This document shows positions 16,615 through 23,286 of a stretch of 64,000 nt of DNA, in pieces. Both the position numbers and the translations under genes were made by a program. The DNA lies in contig JAFXTU010000022.1 in assembly GCA_017535635.1 (NCBI GenBank), forward strand, positions 1 to 64,000, given 5' to 3'. The notes beneath the pieces were generated by a model. It was not told the origin of the DNA. It did not search any database and saw only the letters and a program-made list of their open reading frames with translations. The stretch comes from Oscillospiraceae bacterium (GTDB lineage: Bacteria; Bacillota; Clostridia; Oscillospirales; Oscillospiraceae). The first letter of the stretch is position 1, and each line of letters opens with the position of its first letter.

Positions 16615-16875
16615 TCATTCTCTACCTTTGTATTTCATCCGCGTTGCCTCACCGCCCCGTAGGTGCCGTTCGGCCTTGTTCCGGTCCAGAATGGCCTTGA
16701 CCTCCCGGTACAGGTTCCGGTCGCAGTCTTTCAAACGCATGGTGAGGTCCTTGTGTACCGTGCTCTTTGAGATGCCGAAGTGTCCGGCGGCGGCGCGGAC
16801 GGTGCCGTGGTTCTCAATGATCCAGGCCGCCAGATCGCAGGCTCTGTCCTCCATGTATGTCCGAATAATGACCAC
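16615..16875 (-). CDS. spoIIID: sporulation transcription factor SpoIIID
   Basis: Up to 86 aa. The helix-turn-helix AAAGHFGISKSTVHKDLTMRL and the basic C-terminal signature AERHLRGGEATRMKYK are diagnostic of SpoIIID, the mother-cell regulator acting with sigma-E. The start is odd: the only GTG (16875) falls directly on the AGGGAG ribosome site (16880-16875), and family alignment puts the first residue just before RTYMEDRA. That residue is encoded by ATT at 16866-16864, eight bases from the ribosome site. A rare AUU start is therefore possible; an internal ATG near 16848 would remove conserved residues. Confidence 0.93.
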   Translation of the reverse strand: MVIIRTYMEDRACDLAAWIIENHGTVRAAAGHFGISKSTVHKDLTMRLKDCDRNLYREVKAILDRNKAERHLRGGEATRMKYKGRE

Positions 16876-16918
16876 TCCCTGCTTACATCTTCACAGGGAT
16901 GTATATGCGTCCCGAAGC

Positions 16919-16988
16919 GGGGACTATGAAAAGGAATCTGGCTCCCTCTCTGAGGGAGCGGTCAGCTAAGCTGACTGAAGGAGTCCCC
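16919..16988. repeat. 70-bp palindromic element, three-way-junction fold
   Basis: GGGGACT (16919-16925) pairs with AGTCCCC (16982-16988) and encloses two perfect hairpins: GCTCCCTC/GAGGGAGC (16941-16948 with 16952-16959) and GTCAGCT/AGCTGAC (16961-16967 with 16969-16975). The GGCTCCCTC...GAGGGAGC core resembles a dispersed element I remember from gut clostridia such as Faecalibacterium; that link is recollection, not a search. The rest of the intergenic stretch 16876-17229 shows a possible extended -10 (TGGTATAGT near 17091-17099) and no gene. Confidence 0.6.
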
Positions 16989-17229
16989 CCGAACAGCAAT
17001 TCCCGAATTGATCCTGCAGAAGGGAAAAGTCTTTGCCGCATCGTGCCGGGTTACATAATTACTTTTGGCACTTCCCAAGAGCGAAAGGTTCTGGTATAGT
17101 AGCAAAGGCCGGAACATCGGCAGCGCAGAGGAAGAAATCTTACCCGTCACGGGAACTTTTTTCCTTCGGCTGCGTCTAACCTTAGACCGGGCAGATCCCG
17201 GCCACTATTTCGCTTTTTTGGAGGAGACC

Positions 17230-19743
17230 ATGAAAAAGAGAAAAAAGATCCTGTGTCTGGTTCTGGTCGCGGCCCTCTGCCTGGGCCTGATGGGCGTCCT
17301 GGCGGGCTGCAATAAAACCCCGGGCACCGACGACCCCTCCCAGCCGAACGCTTCCGGCGAGCCCTCCGGCTCCGGCACTCCCTCCGGCGGCGGCAGCGCT
17401 CCCGCTCCCGGGCCGGACACCTATGTGTATACTCCCTCCTTTGTCACCCTGCAGGAGAAATTCCCCAGCGGCGTGAATCCCCAGGCCTTCATCGACGGCC
17501 GCTTCCTGGCCTCCGCCTATATGGTCGTCCGCAGCGAGATCCCCGAGGGCGTCACTCCGGAGTACGAGGGGCAGTATGACGTCTACGAGAACCGTTTCTT
17601 CTGGATCGGGCTGGACGGCAGCGTGGAGCCTCTCTCCGGCTACACGCCTCTGGTGGAAAGCTCCAATGATGGGGGCAGCTACATCAACAGCATCCAGGTC
17701 ACCTCCGACGGAAAGCTCCTGGCCCTGGAGGAAAGCTACCGCAGCTGGTATGACGGGCCCGACGACGTGGAGATGTACTCCGACGAGTGGTATCAGAAGG
17801 GGTACTACAATTACCAGCACTGGGAGGATAACTACTTCCTCCGGGTGCTGAACGCGGACGGCAGCGAGGAATCCCACTTCGATCTGAAGCCGCTGCAGGA
17901 GCAGATCGAGGCGGAGGGCGGCTACTTCAGCCCCTATAACTTCGTGGCGACGGCGGACGGCAAGCTCCTGATGAACGCCGACTCCGGTTTCCTGGTGGTG
18001 GACCGGGAGGGCAAGCTGGAGCAGAAGATCGAGATCGACGCCGGCTGGATCGAGACCCTGATGCAGCTCCCGGACGGGCGTCTGGCCGTGGCCTACTACG
18101 GCGACAGCAGCGAAGTGATGAGCATCCTGGACCCGGTGACCTACCAGCCGGACCCGGAGCAGACCTATCCCGTCACCAACGTCTACAACGCCACCCCCGG
18201 CGGCGGGGACTACGACTTCTACTACAACAACGGCTCCAACTTCATGGGCTACACCCTGGGCGCGGAGAAGCCGGAGAAAGTGCTGAACTGGATCAACTCC
18301 GACGTGGACCCCTCCGGCCTGGGTCGCTGCTACGTCACGGAGGACGGACGGGTGGTGACCCTGCTGACCGAGTGGAACGAGACGGAGGACGAAAACGGCG
18401 TCATCTATTCCTCCGAGCCCACCACCAGCATCCTCATCCTCACCAAGGTCCCCGCCTCCAGCGTGGCCCGGAAGCAGGTGCTGACCATGGCGGTCATGTG
18501 GCTGGACTGGAACATGCAGCAGATGGTGGTGAAGTTCAACCGCTCCAATCCCGACTACCGCATCGAGATCCTGGACTACTCGGAGTACAACACCCCCGAC
18601 GATTACAGCGCGGGACAGACCAAGCTGAACACCGAGATCATGGCCGGGAACCTGCCGGACATCCTGAACCTCAACGGCATCTCCTGGAACAAGCTGGCCG
18701 CCCGGGGCTTCCTCACGGACCTGAAGCCCTATCTGGACGCCGACCCGGAACTGAACGGCCAGATCTTCGACAATGTGCTCCGCGCCCTGGAGAGTGACGG
18801 CAAGCTCTACCGCACCGCCGGCAGCTTCATGATCCAGACTGTGATCGGCGCCACCAGCGTGGTGGGCGACAAGCCGGGCTGGAACCTGGCGAAATTCAAC
18901 GCCGCCCTGAAGCAGATGCCCGCGGGCTGCGAGCCCTTCGGCCTGGGCATGACCCGGGACAGCATCCTGAGCTGGGGCCTTGGCCTGGAGATGGATAAGC
19001 TCATCGACTGGTCCACCGGCAAGTGCACCTTCGACACGCCCCGCTTCTCCGACATCCTCAAGCTGGCCAGCCAGTTCCCCAAGGACTTCGACTATTCCGA
19101 CTATGAGTGGACCGAGGAGGACCAGGAGCCCAACCGCATCGCCTCCGGCCGCCAGATGCTGATGCAGGTCGGCCTGAGCGACTTTGACGACATCCAGATG
19201 TACGACGCCATCTTCGGCGGCGAGGCCACCTACATCGGCTTCCCCACCAGCGAGGGAGTGGGCAGCGCTATCTCCTTCAACGACGAGGGCTACGCCATCT
19301 CCTCCAAGTGCCGGAACAAGGACGCTGCCTGGCAGTTCCTTCGCAGCCTCTTCACTGAGAGCTACCAGACCCGGAACTACTGGGGCTTCCCCACCAACCG
19401 GAACGCCTTCCAGAAGATGCTGGATCGGGCCATGACCCCCCAGTACATGATGGACGGGAACGGCAACTATATCCTGGACGAGGACGGTAACAAGATCGAA
19501 ATGAACCGAGGCGGCTGGAGCTGGGGCGGCGTGATGATCGATCTGAAGGCCCTCACCCAGGAGCAGGCCGACAAGGTCCTGGATCTCATCGAGACCACGG
19601 AACGGACCATGAACTACGACGAGGAGCTCATGCAGATGATCATCGCCGACAGCGAGGCCTTCTTCTCCGGGCAGAAGAGCGCCGAAGAGGTGGGTCGGCT
19701 CCTGCAGAGCAAGATGACCATCTACATCAACGAGCAACGGTAA
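17230..19743 (+). CDS. solute-binding lipoprotein with N-terminal beta-propeller-like half
   Basis: An 837-aa lipoprotein with lipobox LAGC near residue 22 and a Gly/Ser/Pro linker. Residues ~60-410 are repeated beta-strand units with DG turns (TSDGKLLALEE, TADGKLLMNAD, LPDGRLAVAYY), as in propellers. From ~420 the sequence is a family-1 extracellular solute-binding protein (VLTMAVMWLDWNMQQMVVKFNRSNPDYRI; the LPDILNLNG and DKPGWN motifs), the class that feeds sugar ABC importers. No permease or ATPase gene is adjacent, so its transporter is elsewhere or it acts as a sensor. The ATG at 17230 has a TTGGAGGAG site. Confidence 0.88.
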   Translation: MKKRKKILCLVLVAALCLGLMGVLAGCNKTPGTDDPSQPNASGEPSGSGTPSGGGSAPAPGPDTYVYTPSFVTLQEKFPSGVNPQAFIDGRFLASAYMVVRSEIPEGVTPEYEGQYDVYENRFFWIGLDGSVEPLSGYTPLVESSNDGGSYINSIQVTSDGKLLALEESYRSWYDGPDDVEMYSDEWYQKGYYNYQHWEDNYFLRVLNADGSEESHFDLKPLQEQIEAEGGYFSPYNFVATADGKLLMNADSGFLVVDREGKLEQKIEIDAGWIETLMQLPDGRLAVAYYGDSSEVMSILDPVTYQPDPEQTYPVTNVYNATPGGGDYDFYYNNGSNFMGYTLGAEKPEKVLNWINSDVDPSGLGRCYVTEDGRVVTLLTEWNETEDENGVIYSSEPTTSILILTKVPASSVARKQVLTMAVMWLDWNMQQMVVKFNRSNPDYRIEILDYSEYNTPDDYSAGQTKLNTEIMAGNLPDILNLNGISWNKLAARGFLTDLKPYLDADPELNGQIFDNVLRALESDGKLYRTAGSFMIQTVIGATSVVGDKPGWNLAKFNAALKQMPAGCEPFGLGMTRDSILSWGLGLEMDKLIDWSTGKCTFDTPRFSDILKLASQFPKDFDYSDYEWTEEDQEPNRIASGRQMLMQVGLSDFDDIQMYDAIFGGEATYIGFPTSEGVGSAISFNDEGYAISSKCRNKDAAWQFLRSLFTESYQTRNYWGFPTNRNAFQKMLDRAMTPQYMMDGNGNYILDEDGNKIEMNRGGWSWGGVMIDLKALTQEQADKVLDLIETTERTMNYDEELMQMIIADSEAFFSGQKSAEEVGRLLQSKMTIYINEQR

Positions 19744-19748
19744 GCATT

Positions 19749-19920
19749 CAACGCAAACCCGCTTCGCTGGGCTTTGCGTTGAGAGGGGATCGCGCTGCGC
19801 TCCCCGCAGGCCCTTCGGGCCCACAGTCCGCTCCGCGAGAGGTATTTTTCGCGAGGCGCATGTCCCCGCGAAAAATGATCTCATTTTCTTCGCGCCCGCG
19901 GGCGCGAACTCTGCGAGGCT
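19749..19920. repeat. hairpin-dense intergenic region
   Basis: Several GC-rich hairpins follow one another: CAACGCAAA/TTTGCGTTG (19749-19757 with 19773-19781), GGCCC-TTCG-GGCC around 19810, CGCGAAAAA with TTTTTCGCG near 19845-19875, and the palindrome CGCGCCCGCGGGCGCG near 19890. No coding signal is seen here. It may terminate the upstream lipoprotein gene or be a structured RNA. Confidence 0.5.
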
Positions 19921-19953
19921 CTTGTATTCTGACGTTCCTGACAGGAATTACCA

Positions 19954-19982
19954 TTGTATTTCCCGGCGGAGCCTGCTATGCT
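19954..19982 (+). promoter_or_regulatory. promoter for the 27-aa peptide gene
   Basis: TTGTAT (19954-19959), a 17-bp spacer and TATGCT (19977-19982), with an expected start about 35 bases upstream of the peptide's ATG. Confidence 0.6.
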
Positions 19983-20025
19983 GTCCTTGACCTCCGGAGA
20001 GACAAAAAGATAGGAGGAATCGCCT

Positions 20026-20109
20026 ATGTTCTGTTTTGGAAATCAGTGCCTGGACTGCGCTTCCCTTCTGCAGCTGCTCTGCCGTCTCTTCGGCGTGTGC
20101 TGCGGGTAA
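20026..20109 (+). CDS. 27-residue six-cysteine peptide
   Basis: An AGGAGG ribosome site (20012-20017) sits eight bases upstream of an ATG that opens 27 codons and a TAA. The peptide begins MFCFGNQCLDC, has a leucine-rich centre (LLQLLCRLF) and ends GVCCG, with cysteines at 3, 8, 11, 19, 25 and 26. There is no signal peptide, though the middle is hydrophobic. A promoter and a strong terminator flank it, so it is a self-contained transcription unit. It differs from SCIFF, a six-Cys peptide of about 45 residues with a radical SAM partner. A metal-binding, membrane-associated or precursor-peptide role is possible; nothing proves one. Confidence 0.65.
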   Translation: MFCFGNQCLDCASLLQLLCRLFGVCCG

Positions 20110-20143
20110 TCAAAGCGCTCCCAAACTAAGCAGAACGCAATTT

Positions 20144-20180
20144 GCGGGCAGCGGGACCATTCCCGCCGCCCGCCTTTTTT
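20144..20180 (+). terminator. terminator of the peptide unit
   Basis: A 13-bp stem (20144-20156 with 20161-20173, one mismatch), loop CCAT, then C and six Ts. Confidence 0.9.
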
Positions 20181-20189
20181 CCTTCAAAT

Positions 20190-20212
20190 CGAACCCACTT
20201 CGTTGGGCTTCG
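20190..20212. repeat. second copy of a CCC(R)CTTCG(Y)TGGG hairpin
   Basis: The core CCCACTTCGTTGGG (20194-20207) matches CCCGCTTCGCTGGG at 19758-19771 except for two positions that change together (G-C to A-T) and preserve a base pair. It lies just beyond the end of the phosphoketolase gene. Confidence 0.5.
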
Positions 20213-20217
20213 TATTC

Positions 20218-22530
20218 TTATCCCCGGCCCTCTCCCGGCCAGCGCCAGTCCCGGACCTGGGGCAGGTCCTCCCCGTAGGCGCGGATATAGGAGGCGTGGG
20301 CACTGAGGGCGTCCTTCATCTCCTGGATGAGGAAGGACGCCCGGTTTCCCAGGCCGGGCAGGAGCCCCACCGCGTCCATAGTGAGGTGGAAGCGGTCCAG
20401 GTCGTTCTGCACCCGCATGTCGAAGGGGGTGGTGATGGTCCCCTCCTCCTTGTAGCCCCGGACGTGGAGATTCCGGTTCCTTCTCCGGTAGGTGAGCTCG
20501 TGGATCAGCTTGGGGTAGCCGTGGAAGGCGAAGAGGATGGGCTTATCCGGGGTAAAAATGGCGTCGTAGGCGCTGTCCGTGAGGCCGTGGGGGTGCTCCT
20601 CGGCGGGCTGGAGGCGCATCAGGTCCACCACGTTCACCACCCGGAGCTTGAGTTCCGGCAGCTTCTCCCGAAGAATGGTCACCGCCGCCAGGGTCTCCAG
20701 AGTGGGGGTCTCCCCGCAGCAGGCCAGCACCAGGTCCGGCTCCTGTCCCCGGTCGTTGGAGGCCCAGGCCCAGATCCCCAGGCCCTGGGCGCAGTGGCTT
20801 TCCGCCTCCTCCCGGCTGAGCCACTGGGGTCTGGGGTGCTTGGAGGCCACAATGACGTTCACATAGTTCCGGCTGCGGATGCAGTGGTGGAAGGTGCTGA
20901 GGAGGGTATTGGCGTCCGGGGGCAGGTAGAGCCTCACCACGTCCGCCTTTTTGTTGGCCATGTGGTCCAGGAAGCCGGGGTCCTGGTGGGTGAAGCCGTT
21001 GTGGTCCTGCTGCCAGACGTTGGAGGCCAGGAGGAAGTTCAGGGAGGCGATGTCCTGCCGCCAGGGAATGGAATTGCAGACCTTGAGCCACTTGGCGTGC
21101 TGGGCGGCCATGGAGTCCACGATGCGGATGAAGGCCTCGTAGGAGTTGAAAAACCCGTGGCGTCCCGTGAGGAGATAGCCCTCCAGGGCCCCCTCGCAGA
21201 AGTGCTCCGACAGAAGGGCGTCCATGACCCGTCCGCCGGGGCAGAGGTATTCGTCCTCCTTCTTTCCCGGCAGCTCCCAGCGCCGCCCCTCCGCCTCGAA
21301 GATGCTGCCCAGGCGGTTGGAGAGGGTCTCGTCCGGGCCGAAGACCCGGAAATTCTTCGCCTCCCGGTTCTCTTTCAGCACGTCCCGGACGTAGGGCCCC
21401 AGGACGCGCATGTCCTCCGCCAGCTCCGCGCCGTGCGCCTCCACGGGCAGGGTGTAGTCCCGCCAGTCCGGCAGGCGCAGGTCCTTCCGCAGGCGTCCCC
21501 CGTTGGCGTGGGGGTTCATGCCCATGCGCTTCTCCCCCTCCGGGGAGATGTCCAGCAGCTCCGGCATGGGGGCCCCGTTTTCGTCGAAGAGCTCCTCCGG
21601 GCGGTAGCTCCGCAGCCAGGCTTCCAGCTTTTCCAGGCCGCCGGGGGCGTGGACGTCCAGGGGGACCTGGTGACTGCGGAAGGAGTCCACCGTCCCCTCC
21701 GGCCCGGTCCAGCCCTTGGGGGAGCGGAGGACCAGGAGGGGGAACTTCCCCCGCTTCATCAGGAGAATGCACCTTTCCAAGGCCCGGTTCATCTCCACAT
21801 GGTACAAAAGCTGGTTGGGGGTCTCCTCTTCCATGCCCACGTCCACGAAGAGGGGCGTCCAGCCGCAGCCCTGGAAGTACTGCCGCAGCTCCTGGGCCGG
21901 GATGCGCCCCAGGACCGTGGGATTGGAGATCTTATAGCCGTTCAGGTGCAGGATCGGCAGGACCCGCCCGTCTCCCTCCCGGTCCAGGAATCGGGGTATC
22001 TGCCAGGAGGCGGCCAGAGGCCCGGTCTCCGCTTCCCCGTCCCCCACCACGCAGGCGGCGATGAGACCGGGGTTATCCAGCACCGCGCCGAAGGCATGGC
22101 TCAGGCTGTAGCCCAGCTCCCCGCCCTCGTGGATGCTGCCGGGAAGCTCCGGAGCGGCGTGGCTCTGGATGCCGCCGGGGAAGGAAAACTGCCGCACCAG
22201 CCGTTTCATCCCCTCCTCGTCCCGGCTGACGGCTGGGTAAACCTCGCTCATGCTCCCCTCCAGCCAGAGGTTCGCCGCCAGAGCCGCCCCGCCGTGGCCG
22301 GGGCCGCAGACGTAGATCATGTTCAGATTCCGCCGCCGGATCAGGGCCGTGAGGTGGGCGTAGATGAAATTCTGGCCGGGACAGGTGCCCCAGTGGCCCA
22401 CGATCTTGCGCTTCACATCCCCCGGCTCCAGAGGCCGCCGGAGCAGCGGGTTGTCCCGGAGATAGAGCTGGGCGGCGGTGAGATAGTTGGCGGCCCGCCA
22501 CCAGTGGCCGATGCGTTCCAGTTCCTGCAT
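20218..22530 (-). CDS. xfp: xylulose-5-phosphate / fructose-6-phosphate phosphoketolase
   Basis: A 770-aa TPP enzyme splitting xylulose-5-P (and often fructose-6-P) with phosphate to acetyl-phosphate plus a C3 or C4 sugar phosphate. Signatures: N-terminal IGHWWRAANYLTAAQLYL, GHWGTCPGQNFIYAHL, CGPGHGGAA, the TPP-binding VVGDGEAETGPLAASW, and the C-terminal HGYPKLIHELTYRRRN. The length is slightly below the usual 780-820 residues, but the protein is complete. It gives a bypass of glycolysis and ATP via acetate kinase. It is transcribed divergently from the phosphoribosyltransferase gene and appears monocistronic. Confidence 0.96.
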   Translation of the reverse strand: MQELERIGHWWRAANYLTAAQLYLRDNPLLRRPLEPGDVKRKIVGHWGTCPGQNFIYAHLTALIRRRNLNMIYVCGPGHGGAALAANLWLEGSMSEVYPAVSRDEEGMKRLVRQFSFPGGIQSHAAPELPGSIHEGGELGYSLSHAFGAVLDNPGLIAACVVGDGEAETGPLAASWQIPRFLDREGDGRVLPILHLNGYKISNPTVLGRIPAQELRQYFQGCGWTPLFVDVGMEEETPNQLLYHVEMNRALERCILLMKRGKFPLLVLRSPKGWTGPEGTVDSFRSHQVPLDVHAPGGLEKLEAWLRSYRPEELFDENGAPMPELLDISPEGEKRMGMNPHANGGRLRKDLRLPDWRDYTLPVEAHGAELAEDMRVLGPYVRDVLKENREAKNFRVFGPDETLSNRLGSIFEAEGRRWELPGKKEDEYLCPGGRVMDALLSEHFCEGALEGYLLTGRHGFFNSYEAFIRIVDSMAAQHAKWLKVCNSIPWRQDIASLNFLLASNVWQQDHNGFTHQDPGFLDHMANKKADVVRLYLPPDANTLLSTFHHCIRSRNYVNVIVASKHPRPQWLSREEAESHCAQGLGIWAWASNDRGQEPDLVLACCGETPTLETLAAVTILREKLPELKLRVVNVVDLMRLQPAEEHPHGLTDSAYDAIFTPDKPILFAFHGYPKLIHELTYRRRNRNLHVRGYKEEGTITTPFDMRVQNDLDRFHLTMDAVGLLPGLGNRASFLIQEMKDALSAHASYIRAYGEDLPQVRDWRWPGEGRG

Positions 22531-22581
22531 GGGTATGACCTCCCTCGACGATTCATCCCCCTTATTATTCGCGCAAAGCGG

Positions 22582-22610
22582 TTGAAGAATACGCGCCGGT
22601 TTGCTATACT
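22582..22610 (+). promoter_or_regulatory. promoter for the phosphoribosyltransferase gene
   Basis: TTGAAG (22582-22587), a 17-bp spacer, TATACT (22605-22610). It shows that the open frame reaching back to 22601 cannot be translated in full. Confidence 0.7.
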
Positions 22611-22645
22611 GGATGCAAGAATACAGAAGAAAGAAGGCCGTCCAT

Positions 22646-23197
22646 ATGCCATCTTATCCCATTGATATCGCCGGGCTGAAACGGGAACTTCCCATTTGCC
22701 CGGTGAGCGATACCCTCTCCTTCGGCGCTTTCGTCATCTTCGGGGACGTGGAGCTGACGAAGCACTGCGCGAAGGAGCTATTGAAGCTCCTGCCCCCCTG
22801 CGACTACCTGATCGCCCCGGAGGCCAAGGCCATCCCCCTGATCTACGAGATGAGCCGGGAGAGCGGCATCCCTTACCTGCTGGCCCGGAAAAAGGCCAAG
22901 GCCTACATGAGCGGCGTGTTCCGGGTGGACGTGCAGAGCATTACCACCGCCGGGACCCAGACCCTGGTGATCGACCAGGCCGACGCGGAGCGGATGAAGG
23001 GAAAGAACATCGTCATCATCGACGACGTGATCTCCACCGGGGAGAGCCTGCGGGCCATGGAGACCCTGGTGAGCGAGGCCGGAGGCAACATCGCCGGACG
23101 GATGGCGGTGCTGGCCGAGGGCGACGCGGCGGATCGGAAGGACATCCGCTTCCTGGCGCCCTTGCCTCTGTTCAAGCCCGACGGCACAGTATTGTAA
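22646..23197 (+). CDS. adenine-phosphoribosyltransferase-like protein
   Basis: A 183-aa type I phosphoribosyltransferase with the PRPP-binding loop NIVIIDDVISTGESLRAM and an upstream APEAKAIPLIYEMSRESGIPYLLARKK segment like that of APRT. It likely converts a purine base and PRPP to the nucleotide and pyrophosphate in salvage, but the specificity-determining regions differ enough from classical Apt that I leave the substrate open. The ATG at 22646 is chosen because the promoter -10 is at 22605-22610 and an AGAAGG site precedes it. Confidence 0.85.
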   Translation: MPSYPIDIAGLKRELPICPVSDTLSFGAFVIFGDVELTKHCAKELLKLLPPCDYLIAPEAKAIPLIYEMSRESGIPYLLARKKAKAYMSGVFRVDVQSITTAGTQTLVIDQADAERMKGKNIVIIDDVISTGESLRAMETLVSEAGGNIAGRMAVLAEGDAADRKDIRFLAPLPLFKPDGTVL

Positions 23198-23223
23198 CTG
23201 TAAAGGAACCGAAAACGAAACAG

Positions 23224-23247
23224 CCCCCGGCCCAGATGGGCCGGGGG
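23224..23247 (-). terminator. terminator between convergent genes
   Basis: A perfect 11-bp stem (CCCCCGGCCCA with TGGGCCGGGGG). On the minus strand the tail CTGTTTCGTTTTC is T-rich, so it mainly serves the giant surface-protein gene; it may also stop the phosphoribosyltransferase transcript. Confidence 0.8.
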
Positions 23248-23286
23248 CGAAGTGCGTGTTAATACTACTTACTATGGTGTCGTAAC

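Noticed and set aside
17182..19884. A 900-codon minus-strand frame
   Set aside because: Antisense to the solute-binding lipoprotein, which has a lipobox and family motifs.
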